DNA of 64,000 nucleotides, from positions 1,426,001 through 1,490,000 of the forward strand of contig NZ_CP124620.1 of the NCBI RefSeq assembly GCF_030128875.1, read 5' to 3'. A program made the translations under genes and the position numbers. The notes beneath the pieces are model-generated. The model had not been told where the DNA came from. It did not search any database and worked only from the letters and a program-made list of their open reading frames with translations. Every line of letters starts with the position of its first letter. The stretch's first letter is position 1. Origin of the DNA: Stenotrophomonas sp. BIO128-Bstrain (GTDB lineage: Bacteria > Pseudomonadota > Gammaproteobacteria > Xanthomonadales > Xanthomonadaceae). Of the stretch, positions 10,676 to 22,124 are shown one piece after another.

Positions 10676-10742
10676 TTTTTTGTCGCAGGGGCGGCGGCCC
10701 CGGCGACATGAACATCCCGTACAGACTGCACTATCAAACGCA

Positions 10743-10761
10743 AATGCGAGCCGTTATCATT
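10743..10761 (+). promoter_or_regulatory. Fur box and -10 of the siderophore operon
   Basis: AATGCGAGCCGTTATCATT matches 15 of 19 positions of the Fur consensus form AATGAGAATCATTATCATT and lies within a dyad CAAATG-N11-CATTTG. A -10-like TATCAT (10755-10760) is embedded in it, about 100 bases before the first ATG. Fur-Fe(II) binding here would block the promoter, which fits a siderophore operon. Confidence 0.65.
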
Positions 10762-10861
10762 TGATGGATCACAGGGCGGTGATGCATTCGCAACCGGATG
10801 GCAGAACCGCGCGCGCCCCGGCGCACCGCGTGGTTCAACTTCTTATTGGCTGTGGTGTTCA

Positions 10862-12061
10862 ATGTCTGCACGTCCTGTCGTATCCGGTTTGCCCGCCCTC
10901 GTTTCCGCCGCGCTGCTCGGCACCATGGCAATGATGGCGTTCGTGTCCGTGATCGGCCCGGTGGTGCGGGTGTTGGGCCTGGCCGAATGGCACGCCGGGC
11001 TGTCGGTCACCGCGGCCGGCGTGTTGTGGATGCTCGCCGCCCGCCGTTGGGGGGCGCTCAGCGATCGCATCGGCCGCAAGCGCGTGCTGCTGATCGCACT
11101 GGCCGCTTACGCAGTGATCTATCTGGGGCTGGCGGTCTTCGTGGATGTGGCGCTGACTTCACCGCCGGCTATCTGGGTTTCGGTGCTGGTGCTGGTCGGC
11201 ACGCGTGCTCTGGTCGGCCTGTTCTACGCCGCCGTGCCACCGACCGCCGCAGCCATCGTTGCCGACCAGGCTGCGCCGGGGCAGCGCGGCAGCGTGATGG
11301 CCAAGCTCGGCACCGCCAATGCGCTGGGCATGGTGCTGGGTCCTGCCGCCGCCGGCTGGATCGCCTACAAGAACCTCTCCCTCACGCTGTATGTGGCCGC
11401 GCTGTTGCCGCTGCTGTCGTTGTTGATGATCTGGTGGCGCCTGCCGAACACCCCGCCGGTCGCCCCGACGCACAACGGCCCCAAGCCAACGCTGGGGCTG
11501 GGCGATGCACGCCTGCGGCTGCCGTTGCTGGCCGTGTTCGCCGCGATGATCTCGGTGACCATCGCCCAGGTCACGGTCGGCTTCTTCGCCATCGACCGCC
11601 TTCAACTGTCGCCGGCAGATGGCGCACGCATGGCCGGGCTGGCGCTGACCGCGGTCGGCGTCGGCCTGATCTTCGCCCAGGGCCTGGTGATGAAGCTCAA
11701 GGACATCCGCCCCACGCGCTGGATCGTGGTCGGCGCGCTGATCTCCGGTCTCGGCTTTGCGTCGGTCGCGCTGGTCAGCGTGCCGTGGCAGCTGCTGGCC
11801 AGCTACGCGGTCGCGGCGTTCGGGATGGGCTTCGTGTTCCCCAACTTCCAGGCGCTGGCCGCCGATTCGGTGGAGGCGCACGAGCAGGGCGCCGCCGCCG
11901 GCACCGTGGCGTCGGTGCAGGGCATGGGCATGGTGGTCGGGCCGATGATCGGCACACTGCTGTACCGGTGGTCGCCCAGCGCGCCGTATCTGCTGGTCGG
12001 CGCCGTGCTGCTGGTCCTGGCGGTCTCTGCCGCGATCCACCGCCAGCGGGGTGCCGTATGA
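10862..12061 (+). CDS. entS: MFS exporter, EntS-type
   Basis: A 399-residue major-facilitator protein with about 12 hydrophobic segments and the signature loop RRWGALSDRIGRKRVLL between helices 2 and 3. It is the first gene of the catecholate siderophore operon and its TGA overlaps the next ATG (ATGA), so secretion of the finished siderophore across the inner membrane is the natural role. The sequence alone resembles general drug-type MFS pumps, so the substrate is inferred from the operon. I recall S. maltophilia having the same order, called entSCEBB'FA, for its catecholate stenobactin. The Shine-Dalgarno before 10862 is weak. Confidence 0.82.
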   Translation: MSARPVVSGLPALVSAALLGTMAMMAFVSVIGPVVRVLGLAEWHAGLSVTAAGVLWMLAARRWGALSDRIGRKRVLLIALAAYAVIYLGLAVFVDVALTSPPAIWVSVLVLVGTRALVGLFYAAVPPTAAAIVADQAAPGQRGSVMAKLGTANALGMVLGPAAAGWIAYKNLSLTLYVAALLPLLSLLMIWWRLPNTPPVAPTHNGPKPTLGLGDARLRLPLLAVFAAMISVTIAQVTVGFFAIDRLQLSPADGARMAGLALTAVGVGLIFAQGLVMKLKDIRPTRWIVVGALISGLGFASVALVSVPWQLLASYAVAAFGMGFVFPNFQALAADSVEAHEQGAAAGTVASVQGMGMVVGPMIGTLLYRWSPSAPYLLVGAVLLVLAVSAAIHRQRGAV

Positions 12062-13236
12062 ACGAGATGCTGATCAACCACGGAGCCGACGAGCTGACCC
12101 ACGCGTCCGCCATCGACATGGCCGACGCCCCGTACTTTCTGTTGCGCAGCCCGCAGCAGGCGCTCGAAGCGCAGGGCGTGCGCGCGCGCCTGCCGTCGGG
12201 CCCCACCGCCTCGTTGGCCGAACGTGTAGACGCTTTCTTCGCCGCACCGCGCTCCGGCCCGCGGCTGCTGGTCGGCGCGGTGCCGTTCGATCCCGAGCAG
12301 GCCGATGCGTTGTACCAGCCCGATCACGTGTCTGGCCAACCCACGGTGGTCCGCGTTGAAACCCCCACAGTGGTCGGTGACGTGCTGGCTGAACCGCCTG
12401 CGCAGGCCTATGCAGGCGCGGTCGCCACCGCCGTCACGGAACTGCAGCGCACCGATAGTGCGCTGGAAAAGGTCGTGCTGGCCCGCAGCCTGCGGGTCAC
12501 CACCGCGCAGCCACTGCACCCGCGGGTGCTGGCCGCGCGGCTGGGCAGGGATCCGAGCGTGGCCACTTACGTGGTGCCGGTGCCTTCAGAAGGCGGCCCC
12601 GGTCCTGCCTGGCTGGTCGGCGCCACTCCCGAGCTGCTGGTCTCCAAACGTGGCGAGCGCGTGCTGTCGCATCCGCTGGCGGGCTCGGCACGTCGTTCGG
12701 CCGATCCTGCCGAGGATGCCCGCGCCGCCGAGGCGCTGCTGGCCTCGGCCAAGGACCATGATGAGCACCGCCACGTGGTCGAGGCCATCGTTGAAGCGCT
12801 GACGCCGCTGTGCCATCGCGTCGAGGCACAGCCCCAGCCCACGCTGCATGCCACCGCCACCATGTGGCACCTGGGCACGCGCATCCACGGCACCCTCAAG
12901 GACGCATCGGTTTCCTCGGCCGCGCTGGTGGCACTGCTGCATCCCACGCCGGCGGTGTGCGGGACACCACGCCACCCCGCACTGGCGCTGATCCGCCAGG
13001 CTGAACCGGTCGCGCGCGGTTTCTATGCCGGCGCAGTCGGCTGGACCGATGCCCGGGGCGATGGCGACTGGTACGTGGCGATCCGCTGTGCGCGCGTGCA
13101 GGGCACGCAGGTGCGCCTGTATGCCGGTGCCGGCATCGTCGCGGGCTCGCAACCCGATCTCGAAGTGGCCGAAACGGCTGCCAAGTTCATGGCCCTGCTG
13201 ACCGCGCTCGGCGTCCATGACGTTCGTCCATTCTGA
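12058..13236 (+). CDS. entC: Isochorismate synthase
   Basis: A 392-residue chorismate-binding enzyme that converts chorismate to isochorismate, the first committed step to 2,3-dihydroxybenzoate. Family stretches are [30 protein letters not shown], the LAGSARR segment, [17 protein letters not shown], and the C-terminal [34 protein letters not shown] and [17 protein letters not shown] blocks. The ATG at 12058 overlaps the exporter stop; longer in-frame ORF sequence upstream belongs to another frame of the exporter gene. Cytosolic. Confidence 0.94.
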   Translation: MNEMLINHGADELTHASAIDMADAPYFLLRSPQQALEAQGVRARLPSGPTASLAERVDAFFAAPRSGPRLLVGAVPFDPEQADALYQPDHVSGQPTVVRVETPTVVGDVLAEPPAQAYAGAVATAVTELQRTDSALEKVVLARSLRVTTAQPLHPRVLAARLGRDPSVATYVVPVPSEGGPGPAWLVGATPELLVSKRGERVLSHPLAGSARRSADPAEDARAAEALLASAKDHDEHRHVVEAIVEALTPLCHRVEAQPQPTLHATATMWHLGTRIHGTLKDASVSSAALVALLHPTPAVCGTPRHPALALIRQAEPVARGFYAGAVGWTDARGDGDWYVAIRCARVQGTQVRLYAGAGIVAGSQPDLEVAETAAKFMALLTALGVHDVRPF

Positions 13237-13252
13237 TGTGCGGGAGTTGTCC

Positions 13253-14905
13253 ATGAACGCATCCTTCTCTTCCTCCCGGGTGCCGCTGCGCCAGGTCTGG
13301 CCGCCGGCCCTGGTCGCGCGCTATCGTGCCGCCGGCCATTGGCGTGGCGAGACCTTCCCGGGCTTCCTGCGCGAACGTGCCGAACGCTTTGCCGGGGATA
13401 TCGCGGTGGTCGGGGGGGATACCCGCCTGACATATGCCCAGCTGTGGCAGGAAGCCGGCCGCATCGGCGCCGGCCTGCTCGCGCAGGGCCTGGCCCCGGG
13501 CGACCGGGTCGTGGTCCAGCTTGGCAACGTGCCCGAGTTCATCACCGTGGTGTGCGGGTTGTTCCGCGCCGGGCTGATTCCGGTCTACGCATTGCCTGCG
13601 CACCGCATCACCGAAGTCGCGCATTTCGCCCGCAAGGCCGAGGGCAGTGCCTATGTCGCTGCAGCGAGCTACGACGGTTTCGACTACCGCACGCTGGCGC
13701 GCGATCTCCAGGCGCAGGTGCCGGCAGTGCAGCACGTCATCATCGTGGGTGAGGGCGCCGGGTTCACCGCGCTGGAGGCTCTGGCAGGCGATCTCGAGCG
13801 GCTGCCACCCGATCCGGATCCGCAGTCCGTGGCGTTCCTGCAGATCTCCGGCGGCAGCACCGGCCTGTCCAAGTTGATCCCGCGCACGCATGACGACTAC
13901 CTGTATTCATTCCGCGCCAGCAATGCGATCTGCGGCATCACCCAGGACAGCGTCTATCTGGTCGCGCTGCCTGCCGCGCACAATTTCCCGATGAGCTCGC
14001 CCGGCTTCTTCGGCACGTTGTATGCCGGTGGCCGGGTGGTGCTCAGCCCGGGCGCCGGCCCGGAGACTGCGTTCGCCCTGATCGCACGCGAACGGGTCAC
14101 CTGCGTCGGCCTGGTGCCGCCGCTGGCCCTGCTATGGGCGCAGGCGGCCGCGACGACCACGCAGGATCTGTCCAGCCTGCAGGTAGTGCAGGTCGGTGGC
14201 GCCAAGCTGGTGCCGGAAGCGGCACGCCGCGTGATCGCCGGGCTGGGCTGCACGCTGCAGCAGGTGTTCGGCATGGCCGAGGGGCTGGTCAACTACACCC
14301 GCCTGCACGACAGCGAAGAGATCATCGTCTCCACGCAGGGCCGCCCGATCAGCGAGGACGATGAAGTGCTGGTGGTCGACGACCACGGTCATCCCGTCGC
14401 AGAAGGTGAGACCGGGCATCTGCTCACCCGCGGCCCGTACACCATCCGCTGCTACCACAACGACCCGGCGGCCAATGCGCGCGCCTTCACCGAGGACGGT
14501 TTCTACCGTACCGGCGACATGGTGCAGCGCCTGCCCGGCGGTTATCTGGTCGTGCAGGGCAGGGCCAGCGATCACATCAACCGGGCCGGCGAGAAGATTT
14601 CCGCCGAAGAAATCGAAGACCATCTGCTGGCGCACCCCAGCGTGTTCGATGCGGCCGTGGTCTCGATTCCCGACGCCTACCTGGGCGAGCGCAGCTGCGC
14701 CTTCATCATTGCCCAGGGTGAGCCGACCAAGGCCGCCAGCCTCAAGGCCTGGGTGCGCAGCCGCGGCCTGGCCGCGTTCAAGGTGCCGGACCAGATCGTG
14801 TTCGTCGATGCCTTCGGCACCACGGCGGTCGGCAAGATCAGCCGCCGCGAGCTGCGTGCCCAGTTGCGCGAACGGTTCATGCAACAGACAGGAGAAACGC
14901 GCTGA
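13253..14905 (+). CDS. entE: 2,3-dihydroxybenzoate–AMP ligase
   Basis: A 550-residue stand-alone adenylation enzyme of the DhbE/EntE type that activates 2,3-dihydroxybenzoate and loads it onto the aryl carrier protein. Core A3 motif: [20 protein letters not shown]; also [20 protein letters not shown], typical of DHB ligases, [20 protein letters not shown], and the catalytic Lys region [11 protein letters not shown] at the C-terminus. Start at 13253 has GGGAG six to seven bases upstream; the alternative at 13217 would overlap entC. Its TGA overlaps the entB ATG (TGATG). Confidence 0.95.
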   Translation: MNASFSSSRVPLRQVWPPALVARYRAAGHWRGETFPGFLRERAERFAGDIAVVGGDTRLTYAQLWQEAGRIGAGLLAQGLAPGDRVVVQLGNVPEFITVVCGLFRAGLIPVYALPAHRITEVAHFARKAEGSAYVAAASYDGFDYRTLARDLQAQVPAVQHVIIVGEGAGFTALEALAGDLERLPPDPDPQSVAFLQISGGSTGLSKLIPRTHDDYLYSFRASNAICGITQDSVYLVALPAAHNFPMSSPGFFGTLYAGGRVVLSPGAGPETAFALIARERVTCVGLVPPLALLWAQAAATTTQDLSSLQVVQVGGAKLVPEAARRVIAGLGCTLQQVFGMAEGLVNYTRLHDSEEIIVSTQGRPISEDDEVLVVDDHGHPVAEGETGHLLTRGPYTIRCYHNDPAANARAFTEDGFYRTGDMVQRLPGGYLVVQGRASDHINRAGEKISAEEIEDHLLAHPSVFDAAVVSIPDAYLGERSCAFIIAQGEPTKAASLKAWVRSRGLAAFKVPDQIVFVDAFGTTAVGKISRRELRAQLRERFMQQTGETR

Positions 14906-15540
14906 TGGCGCTGCCAACGATCCAACCGTACCCCCTGCCGACCCAGGCCGAGTTGCCCACCCCGCGCGGCGCCTGGCAGCCCCAGAGCGAGCGCTTGGCG
15001 CTGCTGGTACATGACATGCAGCGGTACTTCCTGGCCGCGTTCGCGCCGGACACCGCACCGCTGGCGCCGGCCGTGGCCAACATCGCGCGCCTGCTCGCGC
15101 ATTGCCGTGCGCGTGGCATCCCGGTGTTCTATACCGCCCAGCGCGGCCACCAGGACCGCCGCGATCGCGGCCTGCAGGCGGATCTGTGGGGCCCGGGCAT
15201 GTCCGCAACCGACGAGCACGAAGCCATCATCGAGGCGGTGGCACCGCAGCCGGGCGACCATGTGCTGGTCAAACACCGCTACAGCGCCTTCCAGCGCAGC
15301 AACCTGGAAACGATGATGCGCGCCCGTGGCCGCGACCAGTTGCTGGTCACTGGTGTCTATGCGCACATCGGCTGCACCGCCACCGTGGCCGAAGGCTTCC
15401 AGCGCGACATCGAGAGCTTCATCGCTGCCGATGCCGTCGCCGATTTCTCGCGCGCCGACCACGACCTGGCCCTGCATTGGATCGCCCGTACCTGCGGCAT
15501 CCCGATGACCACCGATCACCTGCTGGAGACGCTCGCATGA
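14905..15540 (+). CDS. entB: Isochorismatase (stand-alone, no carrier domain)
   Basis: A 211-residue isochorismatase that removes pyruvate from isochorismate to give 2,3-dihydro-2,3-dihydroxybenzoate. Family features: LLVHDMQRYFLAAF with the catalytic Asp, TAQRGHQDRRDRGLQADLWG, KHRYSAFQRSNLE with the catalytic Lys, and GVYAHIGCTATVAEGFQRDI followed by DALADFSR-like sequence. In enterobacterial EntB an aryl carrier domain is fused at the C-terminus; here the protein stops after the hydrolase domain and the carrier is the next gene. The stop overlaps that gene's ATG. Confidence 0.94.
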   Translation: MALPTIQPYPLPTQAELPTPRGAWQPQSERLALLVHDMQRYFLAAFAPDTAPLAPAVANIARLLAHCRARGIPVFYTAQRGHQDRRDRGLQADLWGPGMSATDEHEAIIEAVAPQPGDHVLVKHRYSAFQRSNLETMMRARGRDQLLVTGVYAHIGCTATVAEGFQRDIESFIAADAVADFSRADHDLALHWIARTCGIPMTTDHLLETLA

Positions 15541-15784
15541 CCGCACTCACCCTGGAGCGCATGCGCGCCGATGTCGCCGAGATGATCGGCGAAGCGCCCG
15601 AGGACATCCGCAACGATGAGAACCTGATGGACCTGGGGCTCGATTCGATGCGGGTACTGGGGCTGGTACTGGCCTGGGGCAACACCGGTATCGCGCTGGA
15701 GTTCAGCCACCTGGCCGAGCACACCACGCTGGGCGGCTGGTGGACGGTGGTGCAGCGCCTGCAGGCCCAGGCCGCGGCTGGCGC

Positions 15785-15788
<4 letters not shown>
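15537..15788 (+). CDS. entB': Aryl carrier protein (EntB' )
   Basis: An 83-residue free-standing acyl/aryl carrier protein. The phosphopantetheine site is DLGLDSMRV with Ser37; the flanking helices (TLERMRADVAEMIGEAPEDI and LAEHTTLGGWWTVV) match the aryl carrier end of EntB. It receives 2,3-dihydroxybenzoate from EntE and offers it to the condensation domain of EntF. Both ends overlap neighbours by four bases (ATGA), so stoichiometry is probably kept by coupled translation. The split from the isochorismatase is real: EntB ends with a normal stop and this gene has its own ATG. Confidence 0.92.
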
Positions 15789-19692
<3,904 letters not shown>

Positions 19693-19696
<4 letters not shown>

Positions 19697-20463
19697 AACT
19701 CACCGGATTCGACGGCACCATCGCCTTGGTCACTGGCGCGGGCGGCGGGATCGGCGCGGCACTGGCCGAGCACCTTCACGACAGCGGCTGCACCGTGATC
19801 GCCACGGATCTGGAGGCCCCCGTGTTCGCCGCGCGGGCAGGGCAGCCGCACATCCACGCCTGCGCGCTGGACGTGAGCGATCCGGTTGCGGTGGAGGCGC
19901 TGGTTACCTGGATCGAAGCCAGGATCGGTGCGATCGGCTTTGCCATCAACGTGGCTGGTGTCCTGCAGACCGGCACGGTGGTGGAGACGGATGACGCGCA
20001 ATGGCGCCGCGTCTTCGCGGTCAATACCGATGGCGTGTTCCACGTCTCGCGTGCCGTCGCACGGGTGATGTCGCCGCGGCGGAAAGGCGCCATCGTCACG
20101 GTCAGCTCCAATGCCGCGGGCGTACCCCGGCACGGGATGGCGGCGTATGCGGCATCCAAAGCGGCCGCGACCATGTTCACCCGTTGCCTCGGCCTGGAAC
20201 TGGCGCCGCTCGGCATCCGCTGCAACATCGTGGCGCCCGGCTCAACCCTGACCCCGATGCAGACCGGGATGTGGGCCGGACCCGAGGGCGAGCAGCGCGT
20301 GATTGAAGGGAGTTTGGAAACATACAAGGTAGGCATTCCCCTGCAGAAAATCGCTCGCCCGAATGACATCGTGTACGGGGTCATGTTTCTTCTCTCCGAC
20401 CAGGCCGGTCATATCGCGATGAGCGATCTCTACGTCGACGGTGGCGCAACGCTGCGCGGTTGA
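19693..20463 (+). CDS. entA: 2,3-dihydro-2,3-dihydroxybenzoate dehydrogenase
   Basis: A 256-residue short-chain dehydrogenase that oxidises 2,3-dihydro-2,3-dihydroxybenzoate to 2,3-dihydroxybenzoate with NAD+. TGAGGGIG is the cofactor loop, DLEAP after the second strand has the Asp expected for NAD, and the catalytic set appears as VSSNAAGVPRHGMAAYAASK. The C-terminal LLSDQAGHIAMSDLYVDGG is like EntA. Last gene of the operon, overlapping entF by ATGA. Assigned EntA rather than a general SDR on the strength of the complete pathway around it. Confidence 0.94.
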
Positions 20464-20568
20464 ACGGTGGCCAGAACGGAACTACGCCGCAGATTCACGT
20501 TTATGCAAGTTGATTCATAGTTTGGGGTGCAGCGCTTCGCCTAAGGTTCACCCGAAACAATCACAACT

Positions 20569-20593
20569 GCCTGCCGCGTTCCTGCCGGCAGGC
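20569..20593 (+). terminator. Hairpin after the siderophore operon
   Basis: Inverted repeat GCCTGCCG / CGGCAGGC with a 9-base loop, about 105 bases after entA and 90 before the response-regulator gene. No T-run follows, so termination is uncertain; no other candidate is seen in the 222-base gap. Confidence 0.35.
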
Positions 20594-20685
20594 CGTTGAG
20601 CGAGAGTTTCAGAACGCATTCGTCATCGCCCAGTGTGGCGAGGCCATGCGCCGTGCGCGTGTAACTTCAATTCACGGGCTCTTGC

Positions 20686-21315
20686 ATGAAAAACATACTG
20701 ATTGCGGACGATCATCCAGTGGTCCGCGTGGGCCTCCAGTGCCTGCTTGCCCGGCACCCCGGGGTACGGGTCATCGGCGAAGCAGCGGATCCCGAGCAAC
20801 TCGAAGTCCTGCTGGCAGAAAAGACGTGCGACCTGGTCATCACCGACCTGTCCATGCCGTGGGGCGGTCGCCCCGATGGCGTGCGCATGCTGGAAAGCAT
20901 CCGCCGTGATCACGGCCATGTGCGATTGATCGTCGTCACGTCCTTCACCAACCTGCAGGTGCTTCGAGCGGTGGTGCGGCTGGGCGTGGAGGGCATCCTG
21001 GAGAAAACCGGCGGCCTGTCCGACCTGCTGGCCGCAGTGGACTGCGTCCTCGGCGGCCGTACCTATTTCTCCGGTGATCTTGCCCAACGCTTGCGCTCCG
21101 GTCGCAACCGCACCGGGCTCAGCTCGCGCGAGAGCGAAGTCATCCGGCTGCTCGCGCACGGCCTGAGTGTCAAGGAAATCGCCGATGTGCACCGGCGAAC
21201 GATCAGCACCATCAGCCGCCAGAAGGGCGCGGCAATGCGTCGGCTGGGCCTGCGCTCGGACTATGAGCTGCTCGACTACGCAAAATCCACTGGATTGTCT
21301 CCCGGCGGGCACTGA
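20686..21315 (+). CDS. NarL/RcsB-type response regulator
   Basis: A 209-residue two-component regulator. Receiver domain: ADDH at residues 7-10, the phosphoacceptor Asp54 in DLVITDLSMPW, and the conserved Lys in GILEKTGG. A LuxR-type helix-turn-helix follows: LSSRESEVIRLLAHGLSVKE then EIADVHRRTISTISRQK. The wording around the receiver and the C-terminal SDYELLDYAKSTGLSP resemble RcsB rather than typical NarL proteins. It sits immediately before the fimbrial operon, which it probably controls. No kinase is adjacent; a hybrid kinase lies on the far side of the adhesin genes, 12 kb away. Confidence 0.92.
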   Translation: MKNILIADDHPVVRVGLQCLLARHPGVRVIGEAADPEQLEVLLAEKTCDLVITDLSMPWGGRPDGVRMLESIRRDHGHVRLIVVTSFTNLQVLRAVVRLGVEGILEKTGGLSDLLAAVDCVLGGRTYFSGDLAQRLRSGRNRTGLSSRESEVIRLLAHGLSVKEIADVHRRTISTISRQKGAAMRRLGLRSDYELLDYAKSTGLSPGGH

Positions 21316-21463
21316 GCCGCCGTTGTGGAAGCAGCTGTGCATCGGGAATGCCGCTGATGAGAACCCGGCGACAGCGTCGATATGGGGGCGATCGGCGCGT
21401 GCGATTGCACCCATTTTTCCAGTCGATCGTCCAATGCTGCACGCATTTCATTTTTGTCAAGTT

Positions 21464-21478
21464 GTTGCATGGTGCAAC
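21464..21478. promoter_or_regulatory. Small palindrome upstream of the pilin gene
   Basis: Perfect 6-bp dyad GTTGCA-TGG-TGCAAC about 100 bases before the pilin ATG, in the only AT-richer patch of the 265-base gap between the response regulator and the pilin gene. A regulator site is plausible; nothing shows which protein binds. Confidence 0.3.
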
Positions 21479-21580
21479 GCAGCTTGCATCTCTATTGTTG
21501 CGTCCTGTCCGCAGGCGCCGACGTTCGGCTTCTCTTGCCTGCGTTCAGTTTCTCTACTCATTACGCAAGGAAAGATCGCA

Positions 21581-22084
21581 ATGACTCTGCTCAGGAAACT
21601 GTCCCTGGCCGCCGCGCTGGCCACCGTCTCGCTGTCGGCCAACGCCGCCGAATCCCACATCATGGTCTACACCAACGTCGACCTGTCGCTGGCCCTGCTG
21701 AAGGCTGATGGCAGCCCGCTGCCCGACATGATGGAAATGACGCATATCCCGGGTGATGGCCTGGCCGCTGTCAGAGAGCGCGTTCGTGTGTTCACCAACG
21801 ACGAGACCAAGGACATTGAAGTCAATGTGATGCATGACCCGATGCTCGTCATCAAGACCGGAACTGCACCAACGGTCCCGTTGACCGTCAGCCTCAACAA
21901 GACACCGTTGTCCGTGGCGCCGAAGGACTTTCTGGCCTCGGACATCTTCGACGGTGCCCTGCCGGGCGCCTCGTTCATCATGGACCTGGATATCGCCCAG
22001 GCCACCAAGGCCCCGCTGACCGTCGCCGGTGCCTACGAGGGCATCGTCAGCATCGCCATGAAGCAGAAGACCGCTTCGCCGTAA
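21581..22084 (+). CDS. CS1-type (CFA/I-like) major fimbrial subunit
   Basis: A 167-residue alternate-chaperone/usher pilin. A Sec signal peptide (MTLLRKLSLAAALATVSLSA, cut after ANA) leads to a mature start ESHIMVYTNVDLSLALLKAD, which would be the donor strand in the CFA/I family. The body (IEVNVMHDPMLVIKTG, VPLTVSLNKTPLS) and C-terminus (AYEGIVSIAMKQK) also fit. No cysteines, as expected for this family. AAGG lies about 10 bases before the ATG at 21581. First gene of a pilin–usher–tip–chaperone unit; exported to the periplasm and polymerised on the surface. Confidence 0.88.
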   Translation: MTLLRKLSLAAALATVSLSANAAESHIMVYTNVDLSLALLKADGSPLPDMMEMTHIPGDGLAAVRERVRVFTNDETKDIEVNVMHDPMLVIKTGTAPTVPLTVSLNKTPLSVAPKDFLASDIFDGALPGASFIMDLDIAQATKAPLTVAGAYEGIVSIAMKQKTASP

Positions 22085-22124
22085 CACCCCGCGCCGGCCC
22101 GGCAACGGGCCGGCCGCCTCAGGC

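Larger units (their letters stand above)
10392..10861. other. Divergent regulatory region between nrdA and the siderophore operon
   Basis: This 470-base stretch has no convincing gene. It holds candidate NrdR boxes (10626-10675) and, to their right, a strong Fur-box match (10743-10761). On the minus strand a 90-codon arginine-rich ORF (10388-10660, TTG or internal ATG start) ends in an ATGA overlap with nrdA; it shows no recognisable protein pattern. If transcription starts near the NrdR boxes, nrdA has a leader of more than 200 bases. Confidence 0.6.
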